Shown: positions 12,706 to 25,694, counted from the first letter of the stretch. The stretch is 64,000 nucleotides of DNA from Polyodon spathula (GCF_017654505.1 NC_054538.1:61104184-61168183), one strand, 5' to 3'. Notes: generated by a model from the letters alone, not told the origin. Numbers and translations are program-made.

Positions 12706-15700
12706 ATGGCTGCTCTAGGTACCTGGTCGTTCTCCCTTCCAGCAGTTGAGAAAATGAAATCCCTCATCTTGAAAGGACAGCACTCCACAGACTGCATTGA
12801 AGAGGCCATCGCAGGTGAATAATACCTGTACTGTATGAATAACTAGTTGGAACGTATTATTTGCAATGGCCTGAAGTCCTAACATCTGGTTGCATTTTTG
12901 TAATCCATAGCTTGCCACCACAAACATAATGTAAAATATACAGTACGTAAACAATAGGGTATTCAATTATGAAACCAATTATGAAACAAAGATGTTAAAA
13001 GGACACTCAGCAACACAGGAGCAATGGTACCTGAGGAGAAATATGAATGTAACAACCAATACAAGAACGTTATCCGAACTACTGTATTACTGTATCTCTG
13101 GAGCCTCAATAGAGCTTTTTAGAATCACTAACCCCAATGTATATCTGGTACACCAGGGTGTAACCAGTGCTCCTGCAACCCTGCTTCAAGTGGATTTAAG
13201 AAATATCACATTTGATGTATGTAGCAGTTGTTAGAAATGTATTTCTCACTGGAGCAGTAGTACTCAACCCTGGCCCTCAAGATGAACTCCAGTCCTGGTC
13301 TTTATTACAACCAGGTCCTAAATTAGTTAATTGCCTCTAAGCAGCTTCAGTTAACTACATTAGAACCTATTTGGCGTTAAAACTTGTACTAGATTAGATC
13401 TCGAGGGCCAGAGTTGAGTACCACTGCACTAGAGTTGGTGTTGCAGGGGGAGGGTTACACCCTGTTGAGCATGATTATGAGAGTCCAATTGAGACTAAAG
13501 GGGTACTTTAAACCTCATAGTTTTACAAAATCACTAGGGGACTTTGGAGGTTATTTTCGATACCACAATTGCTCCAAAACCTGTGCAGATTAGATTTTGG
13601 AGGTGATCATATCCAAGGTGACTAACGAGTGGCTAATATGAATTCACCTGTCACAATTTCAGCAAATGGCACATCATATGTTTAGGAGACTGTCAGCATA
13701 GAGAAAGCATATGGCACTGCTAGGGGCTGGGTGAAAGCCCTAAAGGTAAATTGTATATTTGTGTCTGTTGGGAATATAAGGTTCTCACATAAATACGTGT
13801 GAGAGTGTCTCTGGAGCCTAATTGAATGATTCATGGTTAATTATGCTATGTGGTGTTTAAGAGGGAGAAAATGCTTTGTTTGGGGGTTGGTGTGCAGGTG
13901 AGTGTAACCTGAGTTTGGAACTGTGCTTATACTGAGTTTGGAAGTCTGTTGTGAAGGCGAATCCTAGCCTGCAGTCACTTTTTGTTTTGTTTTGTTTAAA
14001 CCTTTTATTGGCCCTTGTGCCTGTTTATTTGTTCCTGTTTTTTTGTTTAATTAAACGCGCAACAGAACTGTAAACTGCAGTTTTCTGAGTCTCATTCCTG
14101 CCTATAACATCTGGGCCTGATGCTATTCTGTTACAAATACTAATGAAGTTCAAATACACAATTAATGGGGAGCAGTGAAAACAGTACACAACATAATAAA
14201 GTTACATTTTTGTAGTCTCTTTGCACATTGTATCCTGTAATGTAGCAGGATTACACAATCAAATTTAGTAGGATATTTGGCCTTGCAGGACAACAGATGC
14301 TACTCCAAATGCATACTCTGAGCTTAATTACCTCGCAGGAGTGCAAAGGGCAATGCAGCGCTCTCAGCTGGTCCCCAAAACAAATTGTGAACTTGACACC
14401 AGTGGTATTCAAACTACCCTTGCCTAGTTCACCTTGCATACTAACTGAGGGGACCCCTTAGTTATAGAGCTTTTAACCTGATCCCATGTGCTTAGATGAG
14501 AATCTGTAATGGCAGTGCATCGCACAACAATGCTCATTTAACTTGAAGAAGTTTGGTGCACATCTGCAGGAAGAAAATCAGGTTAGGCAGTTTTGTAAGT
14601 AAAAATACAAATAATCAACTGTAAGTTTCTGTTGCAAGTACATATACTAAAAATGTGATTGGAGGTATTGCAATGCAGTGTCAAATCATGGACCCAACCT
14701 AAAAAAACAACTAGGTATAGGGTCCTCATGACCAGTAGTTCACCTTTTTTTCAGGTATTGAAAATGATAGAGAGACAGGTCATTATATTGTTGGCAGAGG
14801 CGGTTACCCCAACAGAGATGGACTGATCCAGTGTGATGCAGCTGTCATGGAAGGGACCCCAGGCCGCTTTGGAGCTGTGGCAGCCCTGCATGGGTAAGTG
14901 CAGAGCTTGTGGAGCTATACTTTCAGACCAACTGGCATAATCGTACACCTGGGTCTGCATGATCCTTAGCACTGTGGAGATTTATACAGTATTTGTATGA
15001 TTTGTTTTCTCAAGGTAATGCCAATGTGGGTGGGATATGTCAAATGTGCTGCTTGAGCACCCCAAACAGCATGACTGGCTAAATATTTTAAAGGTCACTC
15101 ACAGTACGGGGTTAATATTTTGAGCAATAGTAACTTTAAGTCTGAATTTACCTAAAATAAGGTACCCAATAGTCCTTTACTTACAGATAGTCTTTGATAT
15201 GGTCTTTGTCCACTGTCTGTAACAACATGTCATGCGGATGCTATAGTAAAACAAATGACAAAACCTAATATCCACATGCATCTTTAGCAAAGGGATTCCC
15301 TTATATCTAAATAGACTTGTAAATGTTACACAGTTATATAGTACTGAGGTGATTTTTAAACAACAAATATTGGCAAGCTACTGAATCTTGGAGGTGAGGC
15401 CCGAACTGGCTAGCCTCTGCCTGCCCATGGTTGGCACATGACCAGTAGTGGTCGCTGAAGTGGGGTGAGGTGAATTAACCCTGGCTGATTTTCCTATCGA
15501 ACCTGCTGAAACACATTAAGACAATGCAATACTCCTAACAGGCCTCTAGTTAGCATAGTCAATATGGAGATCTGAACCAGAGACACATGATTCAAACTGC
15601 GCTCTGGGGATCCCTCATGTGTTTTAAGAATGCGTTTATGTTGTTTGGTGCAGTGTGGGGACCCCCGTGGCAGTGGCTCGCCGCGTCATGGAGCGGAGCG

Positions 15701-18700
15701 CTCACAGCATGCTGGTGGGAGAGGGCGCAGTGACCTTTGCCCAGGAGCAAGGCTTCACTCTGGAGGACAATGAGAACATGATGTCTCCAGAGAGTTCCAA
15801 GGCTTATCAGGTAGCACCGCCTTTACCTTCAGTATTTTGAATTCTAGGTAATATGTGAAGATTTCAACCAGACAGTCAAGGACTCTTTCATTCAAGTTTC
15901 ATTTGCCACAAAAAAAGCCAAAAAAACTTGATCTAAACTGGGATATGCCATCAGCACTGCAATCCTACCTAACAAAACAAGATTAGGTTTAAAAAGGAAA
16001 ACTGTCAATCCAGGGCTCCAGACTGTAACTAAAATGGTCAACAGTGCGACCAAAAAAAAATTTAAAAATGGCAACTGTTTTTTTGGGGTTAGGCGCCATT
16101 AGCACATGTAAGACAAAATGTTGCCTCTCCCTTTAAAAACGTGTCAATATTTGTGAAAGTGCAATGACATTGGTCTAAAGAAAAAAAAAAGCTTCTCACA
16201 TGTTTAAAACTAAAGTGCAAGTAGGACGGTGACAATCTCATCGAATACAAACGTCTGGAATTCCAGTGGTGCTGTATTAAATATGGTAACCCCGGTTTCA
16301 TCCAGCAGATGTGATCATGACCAAATGTGTGTGAGTACTGTTATGTAAAAATGTTTCTTAAAGCGAACAGTTGCATTCAAGAATTTTAGAATAAGAACAG
16401 CGAAAAACCAAAACAAATATACACAAGGTTTGTGTGTTGCACACGTGCCATTACCAAAATATCCTGAAAACTTAAAATAAACAAAATAATTACAACCAAG
16501 GGCTGAAACACAGCGAAAAGGTTACTCTATAAAAGCTAAAAAAGTTTTCTTTGTGAACTCCAACAAACCAATGTTGCCTTCCACCAGTCAAATCGTAGAA
16601 TGCCTAAATAAAGCTTTGAGTTAGCTCAAACAGATTGTTTTAGTTTATTGCATCTTCTTTAGCAGCTGCTTATATCCCAGATACAATAGATATGGTTATA
16701 TTATTTACCTTCAGGAGTTTGAGGATCATTTAATTGCGCAGCAGCTTTCCTAGTAAAATGAAGAGCTGATAATATCTCTTCCACCAAACAAGCAGGCACG
16801 GTAATTTAAGACGTTACAATAATGAAAAACAGTAAATGTAGAGTGAGTTTTGTGCTACAACAGGGTTAGGTCAAGCTGACCATTTTAAGAAATGTGAAAG
16901 CAAAATGCATAGAAATACTTGGGACTGTAATTAGAAAGTGCACTACTTAAAAATGTAATATATGGCAGCTTACTTGTTGCAGTAAAAACTAAAAAAATGT
17001 TGCCATTTACTAAATTTAGCTCTCGGATTGTGAAAAAGTATCTCAAATATATGACAATGTGCTTGTTGTAGTGTATTTAATATAAATAACAGAACAAACT
17101 CACTGAAACTTAAACTTGTTTTTACTGGGGAAAAAAACAGTAACATGTAAACTATAAGAGCTGGCTGTGTTACAGTGCTGTCAGATCAGGACTTCACTAA
17201 CACTGAGCAAGGGAGTTGCAGCACACTGTTTCCCGTTTTACAACTGTACACAATTAAAGGTGCAGTAACCAGATCCATACACTTGCAAAAGATCTAAAAT
17301 ATAAACAAGCTGAGTTTCTGCAGGCATCAGCTGCATAGATTAACCTTTCAGCAGAATGTAGCAACAAACAAGTGAGTACAAACATTAACTTACTGTTTTA
17401 GTATCACTAGTGTCTTAGCAAGTTGTTGTATTTTAAGCAGCTGAATATGGTAGCAACCAACTTGCTTCTAAAATAACACTTAATTACTATCTATGCCCTC
17501 CTCCATTGCTTTTTGCCTCTGTCTGCCAAACTCAGCAGTGAATGCTTTTCCACCACAGAGCAAAGTGTCTTCACACTAGACTTGAATACTGCTAGTTTGC
17601 TTTTTATTAAATTGTTGTGAATGCCCTTTTTAATAATATTTTTGTATTGGTTTTATTCATTACTTGTGACTGTTCACTTGACTAAATGTGGTTTCAAGAT
17701 ATTGTGGTCAGTCTATGATGTCATTTTTTCCTTTTATATTCTGTGTATTCAGGAGTTTGTAGAAAAAAATGACAGATGCAGAGGACATGACACATTAGGT
17801 AAGAATTAAGTAGGGAAGCCCCCAATATGTATTTAAATGTGCATTGGTTACAGTGTCACCTAGCCTGCAATTTGTATGTCAGTGTTGAATACTGGGCAGT
17901 TACATTGTACTTCATTGATATCCCTTTACTGTCATTTTCCAGCAAGGAGGTGACTATTGTTCATTATCTGCAGTAAGGTGATTAATCCACAAGAGGGAGC
18001 TCAAACAGCTCAGACATTCAAAGGCAATTGTGCCCTTTTAACCTTTGTCTCTGTACAAAGCCCATAAAACATAAAAATATAATTGTCTTATGAGCTCCAA
18101 CACTGACTGCTGGTGCTTAAAACTTTTCTGTTTCAACAACAGCAGTGATTAAGAGGGGCCTTTATTTAGGAAAAGTGTAAAGATCGGAAACCTGATTTTA
18201 TCCCATTTCAGTGCCCACAAGGCCCTCCTGGTGGTCAGGTGATCGATCATATACTATCATTTGTAACATGAAAAGCTTATAGCAAAATAAGACGTGGAAG
18301 AGTTTTTATGAAGATTTCAAAAGTGCTACCCAAACTAGACTTAACATTAAGCATAAAAACAATTAACTTTACAAGTCACAAAATCAACACAATACGTATT
18401 TCTTCCCCAATTACTTTTATTTCAAATATTGTACAACACAGTTATCCAAAGACGTCAGTTAATGTAATTCCCAATTCTTAATTCTTTTTGATCGACTGTA
18501 TCTCAACTCGTGGTATATACAAAGTCATTTAAACCAGGAATATTGCAAATGATATCATCAGTAATTGACTCATTGGTTTTGTTCTTACCCTAAGGTCTGA
18601 TTGCTTTGGATCTTCAAGGAAATATAACTGTAGGTGAGAGTGCGGTTTAAAATCTTATAGCTCTTGTAATATATTAGGGCAGTGAAATCAGTCAAGTGCA

Positions 18701-21700
18701 TGTAACTCTGAATTATGTGCTTACATCCCAGGTGTATCTACCTCAGGTGCTCCATTTAAATCCCCTGGGAGGGTAGGCGACTCTCCACTGCCTGGCTGCG
18801 GCCTTTATGCTGACAACACGGCAAGTCTCCTACCAATTACAATTAATGGGCCTCTGCATCTGTTCGGGCTTATAGATACAAATTGAGAACTGTGACTTTA
18901 ATCATTGTATGAAGGAAAATCTAATCCCCTGCCAACTCTTTTCCATTCAGACGATTTCTGAGCACTATTATACAGTACTTACTAAAGGGATGATTTGATC
19001 AACCTATAAGCTGTGAGGAAAAGCCACAGCTGAGTTTTTTATTTTTATAAGAGAATTTACAGCAACAACGAATCACCCTGGGTAGCATTGACCACCTACC
19101 CCAGGTTCTCATGATTTTGATTGAGTGGCTTTCCACTCTGATAGGTGAAGTTGGCGATTGTGCTTATAGAGAGCACTCTGTGCTGCTTATGATCTTTGCT
19201 GTTTTCAACTTGTCTTATCGGTGAATCTCACTGTTTGTGTCTTTTTTTTTTTTTTTTTAGAAGTCTAAATGCTCCGATAAACATAAATAATGAATACAAT
19301 TCTGTTACTTTAATGGTTTCTGTTGTATTTATTACCGTGGCTGCATTTTAATAACAGCAATAGCGACTGGTTGAATATGCTTTCGGTGTTTGAAATGGAT
19401 GCATTTCTTACTTGCAAAACAAAAATGAAGGAAGAAATCACAAGAGTATACAGGAAGTGCAAAGCGACAGAAAGTTATAGAGTCCCTTTGGATAATGTTT
19501 ATGCTGGATTAAATACAAAAAAAGTTTATCGTTGTTATTAGAGTTTAATTTTGAGGTTAATGTTTTGAATACTGTAAACATTTGAAATACACATAATTAT
19601 ACTGAGGTGGGAAGTAAATGATAATGTGATAAACATTTACAGTGTAGACTATTTTGTATTATTTATAATGACTTTGCCGAACAGAAAGGGTTTCCAAAGA
19701 GATTCCTAAATATTGTCTTTTTATTTCTGTGCGTCCAAAGACATGTAATTAGGTTATAAGAATAAAGCCTATTGTTTGGTATTCTGTCTTAAACCAGCTG
19801 TGAAAAATGATATATTAAATAAAATGGGGAAAAACATGTGTTAATCAGATTATTCTGGCTTTAATTGCAACTGTGGTACCATTCAGTGAGTGAAAATTGT
19901 AAAGGGTGCTTTAGATGAAACCTCCCGACAGTAGGGGTACAGTTTCAAAAAAAGGTTGAAAACCCCTGCTTTAGGCCTATATTAACTGTTTACTGGTTTG
20001 GCATTACAGTATATAATCCAACTATGAGTGGAAAAAAATGTAATAAGATAGAAAGTTGTTAGCTTGGCTGTAGAAAGTTTGTGAAGCCAAGAATAATTTA
20101 AACAGTGTAACGATTGAAAACAAATATCAGTACAATAAGATTAAGATAGAACAAAATAATTAACATGTAAGTTGTCTTAAATTCATATTTCCCGCAGAAT
20201 TACTACATTCCTTATTCTTAGGCTCCAGTAATGAAACAATTCTAATTTAAAAAGTTGGTTATCCCCTGGCACATGAAAGATTCTTATCAACTGTGAGGTT
20301 TGGTACACAGCTTATCAGACTATGTAAATGACCCGAGTACAGAAATGTTCAGTAATATACCCTTTAGTATGAACAAGGATGAGTATATTTTCATTAATGC
20401 CTTTGTAGGTTTAGCTGGTCTGTGCTTCATATCAGCACTGACAAAGCTGTTCTGTTGTTTTCTAGGCAGGAGCAGCTGCAGGTATGTGAAATCATTGACT
20501 TTTAAACATACCGATGATGGACACACAAATAGAAAGACCTGCCTATGCACTTTTCAAATGCTGGGACGTGGCAATTCGGCAAGGTGTTCCCTCAGATAAA
20601 TTAGGGGTATAAATCTGCAGGAAGGCCTGTGGCCCATGGAGCCATTCATTTGGAAACTGTTCCTCATCAAACCTTGTTAATTTGCATGGTCTTTGATATG
20701 GAAGCACCTGTCAGGCGCCTGCGGTCAGCCCTCTATCAATTGCCGACCAGATCAGCTGCAAATGTCTGGACTGTGTAAGAATTGATTCACTGTTGATCTG
20801 TTTTATGTAGGTTTGATCTTTCTACATGTTATTCAATAGTCTGTTTTCTTTGTATGAACAATGTGTGTGACTTTTACCAAATAAAAACAAACAAACAAAC
20901 AACTTGGTGGTTACCTTAACCAAACAAGTAGCACAAAGGTAAGTGTAGGCACTTTTTTTATAAGGAGGTTGTGTTTATATTTAATTAACATGATCTGATG
21001 ATGATGTTATAGGTTTTAGAATTGCATGTTCTTTTACTGGATGAGATTAGTATGATCTTTGTTTTGTTTGTTTTTCTATTAGCGACTGGTGATGGAGATA
21101 AGATCATGTGCTTTTGCCCTAGCTTTCACGTTGTTCAGCTGATGAAGCAGGTAATTTTCGTCTCATTTTACTACAAAACTAATAGCACATGGTTTTCAGT
21201 ATGTTTAGAACATCTATATTAATTTAGAATATCTGCTACTTAGTTGTTGGTTCTGTTTATGTTTGTTGGAAAATTAGTATAGACGCTTACTTCCATAAAT
21301 AAGCCAATTGATCAGTGGGCAGTTGGCTTAAGTTTTGAACTATTATTATTATATATAAAATGGCCTTGATATGAAATGATATGCTTTCCGTATAAGTGGA
21401 AATCAAGTCATTGCTATTGTGATACTGGTTTGTGGATGGGAATCTCCTATGTTTTGGAGTGCAAGAAGCAAGACGTTTTTGTGAAAATAAAAAATGTAGC
21501 TGTTTCCATTTTGGCTGTGTAGGATTTGAAAAATATGTATTATGTTTTTCAGAACATTGTAATATTGTAAGCAAGTTAAAAATGTTATCTTCTCAGGAAG
21601 GTGTATTTTCTGAAATAAAACAGACATCGATGATTTCAGTGTAACATTTTACAGGGTTTTAAGATACTGCAACTTTAATGTACATAAAATTATGCTGGCT

Positions 21701-22758
21701 ATTCAGTAGCTGAACTTCTTGTTTCTAAGGGGTTATCTCCTGCCAGTGCTTGTCAGACGGTTGTCAATGATATTCAGAGAAGGATTGGAAAGGGTGCCAT
21801 GTTTGAATTTGGGCTGATGGCAATGAATATGAAGGTATATTTCACAATTATTTTTAATTAACAACAACTCCCCATTTAGTTACTGATACAGGCCCTTGGT
21901 CATTGAATATGATAATATATTCTCTTTCCAAAAATTTCAACACACTGTTGAATTCATTTAAATATTCACCTTCAACGTTTACCCAGACATTTCATAAAGC
22001 TTTGTACATGTTTCACACCCTGTATCCACTTGACTCTGCAGTGTCATCTGCTGGTAGAGGTAAAGTAAGGATCAATGCTGGTGTGTGATATTGGTGTCTG
22101 TTTCAGTGTCAGTTTGTGAGCTCAATTTCCAGCTCTGCCTGCCAGCCAGGGATTGTATTTGCAGGGAGTTTCCAGGTCTGAGTGTCCTCAGCATTGCAGA
22201 TGTTTGTGCAGTGAGAATAGGGGAATCACGCAAAGCTTTTGCATTTAGTTCATTGCTAGGTACGCTGGCAGACACCAATATCAGATATTTTTGTAAAGAG
22301 AGTGTATGATTATTCTTAACTTTTTTCTACAATATGTAAGCACACACTTATGTGTAAATGTCCCACATATGACTGATGGATTTGACACACAAGCACAGAC
22401 TGAAGGAAAATCCTATCCGTATAGAGAAGGATTTCAAAATCAATTCTAGATGTATAAGAAAGGTATTTTGTGTACATTTTTAATATGGTAAGCTGAAACA
22501 TTTTGGCATAGTTCATTGAGAGACAAAAGTAAGGTAAGTGTGGTCTGAAGCAGTTTCTTGTAACTGCGCCCACAGCCTGGCATCCTGACACATCCAAGTA
22601 CGCATCTGTTAGGATTAAGCTTTTTATTTATTTATTTATTTATTTTTTTTATACAGGGTGATGTTGGAGCTGCATCCTCAGTGGAGTTCCCATATGCATT
22701 CTGGCATCAAGGAAGCAACACCGTTGAACAAAATATTCAGTTGCCACTTCAAGAATAA
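12706..22758 (+). CDS. Glycosylasparaginase-family protein (AGA-like, Ntn hydrolase)
   Basis: This family hydrolyses the amide of an asparagine side chain; the lysosomal member AGA cleaves GlcNAc-Asn during glycoprotein breakdown. Ten exons join in frame to 289 aa: 12706-12814, 14755-14893, 15654-15810, 17753-17798, 18595-18633, 18732-18820, 20466-20481, 21083-21150, 21730-21834 and 22657-22758. TWSF near the N-terminus matches [16 protein letters not shown] carries the autoproteolytic Asp-Thr, with nucleophile Thr near residue 149. [18 protein letters not shown] and AGAAAATGDGD are the substrate-binding and oxyanion region of the beta chain. From memory, human AGA has a signal peptide and is longer (346 aa); none is visible here. 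The frame stays open upstream to a stop at 12655 without another ATG, so a missed upstream exon is possible. It could be a cytosolic paralogue rather than the lysosomal enzyme, so the substrate is unproven. Confidence 0.88.
13154..13464. mobile_element. Small inverted-repeat element carrying a nested hAT MITE
   Basis: CAGGGTGTAACC...CTCCTGCAAC at 13154-13179 is inverted at 13440-13464 (about 21 of 25 match). The interior is mostly the separate hAT-type MITE at 13255-13426. Lies in AGA-like intron 1. The family of the outer element is not recognised. Confidence 0.5.
13255..13426. mobile_element. hAT-type MITE, 172 bp
   Basis: The ends CAGTAGTACTCAACCCTGGC and the inverse of AGTTGAGTACCACTG form good terminal inverted repeats. 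They are flanked by an 8-bp target duplication with one mismatch (CACTGGAG at 13247-13254, CACTAGAG at 13427-13434). 8-bp duplications are diagnostic of hAT transposons. Non-coding. Confidence 0.82.
15811..17752. other. AGA-like intron 3
   Basis: AT-rich intron. Apart from the hAT-like end at 16011 I see nothing recognisable; short open frames are spurious. Confidence 0.6.
16011..16120 (+). mobile_element. hAT-like terminal fragment
   Basis: CAGGGCTCCAGACTGTAACT followed by a 'number of gcgacc' segment resembles one end of fish hAT elements. No opposite end seen. Located in AGA-like intron 3. Confidence 0.35.
17753..17798 (+). CDS. AGA-like exon 4, autoprocessing and nucleophile exon
   Basis: This 46-nt exon encodes [15 protein letters not shown] plus one base. 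In glycosylasparaginases the precursor cleaves itself between Asp and Thr of the HDT motif, exposing Thr as N-terminal nucleophile. The Thr codon is at 17792-17794. Acceptor AG is at 17751-17752 and donor GTAAGA follows 17798. The short linker before HDT is cut relative to human AGA, where the alpha chain carries an additional Cys-rich stretch. Confidence 0.85.
18732..18820 (+). CDS. AGA-like exon 6, followed by a GC-AG intron
   Basis: The exon encodes [29 protein letters not shown] after a split Gly. No GT lies at its end. The sequence after the ACG codon is GCAAGT at 18821-18826, the standard minor GC donor consensus. The downstream phase-0 exon at 20466 restores the family motif ADNTAGAAAATGDGD only if this donor is used. 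Confidence 0.82.
18821..20465. other. AGA-like intron 6 (GC-AG)
   Basis: Begins GCAAGT, ends TTTTCTAG. Contains a T tract at 19242-19258 and, at about 19930-19970, an inverted hAT-like end (inverse reads CAGGGGTTTTCAACCTTTTT). The open frame 19323-19541 is not similar to anything I recognise. Confidence 0.6.
20466..20481 (+). CDS. AGA-like exon 7, 16-nt microexon
   Basis: GCAGGAGCAGCTGCAG lies between a pyrimidine-rich acceptor (ending TCTAG at 20461-20465) and the donor GTATGTG. It encodes A-G-A-A-A plus the first base of the next Ala. Without it the invariant Thr-Ala-Gly-Ala run of the family is lost and the frame shifts by one base. It is therefore constitutive in a functional transcript. 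Confidence 0.85.
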
Positions 22759-23455
22759 GCCAGCACTTCATATCTTTAAGGATCTTGAAAGACACCCAGA
22801 TGACATCTGTGCTGTCCTACAAAACCAAATAATTTTTTTTTTGATTGTTTGTTTGTTTATGGTTAAAAAGAGAAAGGGAGTGTGACATGACAGTTAAAGC
22901 CAGTACTTGATATGTATTCCTTTTTTTAAATCTAGAAATCAGAGTGATGTTTATTGTGTTTAAAATTGATAGGTTTTTGCTCTTGACTGGAGGCAGAATT
23001 GTTCTGCCTTGACACCCGGATCTTCAGTTCTATGCCCAGCTTACTTGTATGTTTTGGTTTATGTTTTATACCAGTTTAAAAAATAAGTTATTGGGATCTG
23101 TATTGAATCAAAATGATCTTCAGTACTCCTGGTCAGTGAGCAGGTAGAAAAACAGAGATTAAATTAAATATATTTATTACCTAAGACTCTTTTTTTAATT
23201 AAAATATTTTTAATCTCTGCAGTGAATTTTTATATTGCTATATGTATGTTTGTGAACTGTATAAATCCTCTGGATGAATTTGTTAATGACATATTACAGA
23301 ACCAGTGTATGAACACTTTATTGAGAACAATTAGGAGATGTTACGCACAGGCTGGGAACCCTACAGTTCCCCGAGCAATTAAAATGTAAATTAGTCTGCT
23401 GCAAAATACACAGAAGCAAAGATTCACAAAACTATGAAGGGTCAGTCGTGATACA
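22759..23455. other. AGA-like 3' flank
   Basis: AT-rich sequence after the stop, presumed 3' UTR then spacer. I find no canonical AATAAA close to the stop; ATTAAA variants occur near 23159. Ends where the DIRS-type remnant begins. Confidence 0.5.
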
Positions 23456-24480
23456 CTAGAGATAGTGTGCATGGCATAAACATTTAACAGGACACAATGA
23501 GTCAATGCAAGAGATTTTGCTATGCAAGGTGGAAGGCGATCTTCCAGCATCGAGCAGTTCTTGCAGAAACTGCAAAATGACTGGCACAGGTTCCAGGTGC
23601 CAAAGAGAGCCTTTCGCGTGACTGAGGAGATCCAAACGAAGTGGAATCTCCCTGGGCTGGCCGTACAACAGCTGGCACAGGTTTGAAAACCATATTCTCC
23701 TGGGCCACTTGGGAGCCACTAGGAGAACTGACACCTTCTCCAACTGGACTTTTTTTGAGAAAAGCTGGGAGCAGCGGTATGGGTGGTTACCAGAAAGTAC
23801 CTCGAGTAGTACCCCTCTCCGTGGGAGATGGGGTCTATGAGACAAATGGCTCGCTTGCACAGCAAGGCAGCCACTTCTTTCTGAAGTACCGAGGCTTGTA
23901 CAGGGTCTGTCACTAAAGTATTTGTGACACCTTGAAAGGGAGGAGGTCCCAAGCGGAACTGTAGCGCATAGCCGTTTTGCATGGTGGCGAGCTCCCAGGA
24001 GTCTGAGGTGCAAGCTCGCCAGTACTGCAGCTGTTGTGCCAAAAATGGGGTCCGAGGCCACCAGCCTTCAGGGGCCCTGGCCAGGCTGCTGAGGCTGGGG
24101 CTGGGCAGTTTGGAGTGAGTGTTTAGGGCGCTGGCCCTGAAAATGCCTCCTCTGACATGGTTTTGTGGACTGACCACGACCTGCGTTCCCTCTGCCTGCC
24201 GATTGGGCTCGGTTACCTGCTAACGTGCCTTGAAGGCGATGCCTTAGGTCACCCAGCAAAGCTGTGTGGACTAGGACTGTTCTAGTGACAGTTCGAGTCT
24301 GGGGAGCTACTCGGTGAGACCTTTGCAGTATCTCCTCCACAGCTGGCGCAAAAGTGTGCCCTGGGGATATGGGCGCATCAAGTAGCGCGGCCTTATCAGC
24401 ATCAGGGTCCCTGGCTTGTGTCAGCCACAGCTGTCTATGAGCCACCACCAAGCTGGCTAGGCTCTGGCCAAGGGCTCTCT
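23456..24480 (-). pseudogene. DIRS gag end / truncated RT / recombinase remnant
   Basis: Three overlapping minus-strand frames (24451-24068, 24177-23719, 24061-23456) together resemble consecutive parts of one DIRS polyprotein. They run from the gag C-terminus through a block ending GYYSRYFLV (the usual entry to the reverse transcriptase) straight to the VAPKWPRR...LLDAGRSPSTL block. The hundreds of residues normally between these are missing, so an internal deletion and frameshifts have destroyed the enzyme. Confidence 0.65.
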
Positions 24481-24625
24481 TGGAGACCGGAGATCTGCAA
24501 CAGCGTACTGGACAGGAGACCAGCTCAGGGAGCTAGGCCTCTCGCAGTACACCGTCCAAATATGCGGTAAGCACACTCGCACTAACTTGGTTAATCGAGT
24601 TGCCTGCGTCTCCGTCACGCTACAT

Positions 24626-24743
24626 CAGTGGTCCTCAAAGTAATTTTTACACAGGCATAAATTGATCTTACTTGTCTGTTTGCGGGCACGCTAACTATTG
24701 CATAGGTTCTTATCATAAACACTGCCTTCTCGCGACATACACA

Positions 24744-24823
<80 letters not shown>

Positions 24824-25694
24824 TTAAGAGGTTTAGCGGGAGTTATTCTTGGCTCACTCTGTTAAAGCAAAGTCTCAGGCAGTAATTATACATGCTGCGC
24901 TTAATATTTAAATAATTTACATAAAATACACAATGCAAATATTTTGAAATAGCATGATTACACAGATAACCATGAATAAACTAAAATAAAAGAGGATAGT
25001 GTCTCGCTTTGTTTCAATTTGACAAATTTGACAAATTTGTCAACACTACTCTGTTTTAAAGATCGCTCATCTCCAGTACAATTATTCAGAGAAAGTGGAT
25101 TCGTAACTAAATATACTGCGGTGTTTCCCTTGACTGGTGAAATAAAAATATATAGAGATAGAAAATTAAATTCTACATACTGAAATGTATTATTTTTCTC
25201 AATAACAGTTAGCGAAATTCAGTGCTTATTAACATATAAACACCCCGCATATTAACACCCTGCCTCTGCTCACGAATGAACCATGAACGGCCTCTGCTTG
25301 CTCTGCTTGCTTATGATTGGACAGCTGCATAAAACCTGGCAGATATTTGACTCTCCTATTGGTTAAACTTACTGTCAGCACCTGTAACTGAAACAGACGC
25401 AGTTTATGTCCCACCCAGCTAACTTATGATTGGGCTACCATATAGACAATGCAGATATTTTCAGAAGCCCTTCAGGGAAAAAATAAAATAAAATGTCAAG
25501 TACGTACAAGCACAGCATAAGCGAGCAGCACTGTCAACAGACTGCTGTGGCGCTTTTGTTCAAAAACGTGTTTAACGCTTTCTTTATTTTCCCACGCTAC
25601 GACCCGACAGAAATGTGTTCACGACCCATAATTTAAGAACAGCTGCCGGGGGCATGGTGGCCTGGCTTCGCGGGCACCACTTTGAGGACCACTG
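24626..25694. mobile_element. hAT-type non-autonomous element, 1069 bp
   Basis: CAGTGGTCCTCAAAGT at 24626-24641 is perfectly inverted at 25679-25694. Flanks are an 8-bp duplication with one mismatch (CGCTACAT at 24618-24625, CCCTACAT at 25695-25702), typical of hAT. It lies inside the DIRS gag-like frame, so it is younger than that element. It holds a long TA microsatellite (about 24746-24819) and no transposase frame. Its interior around 25320-25450 resembles that of the element at 38813-39346. Confidence 0.88.
24746..24819. repeat. (TA)n microsatellite
   Basis: About 74 bp of pure TA within the hAT-type element. Confidence 0.95.

Noticed and set aside
13465..14140. Possible LTR between nested MITEs and AGA-like exon 2
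   Set aside because: A TTTAAACCTTTTATT stretch resembles the solo LTR at 25900-26506, but start and end signals could not be paired.
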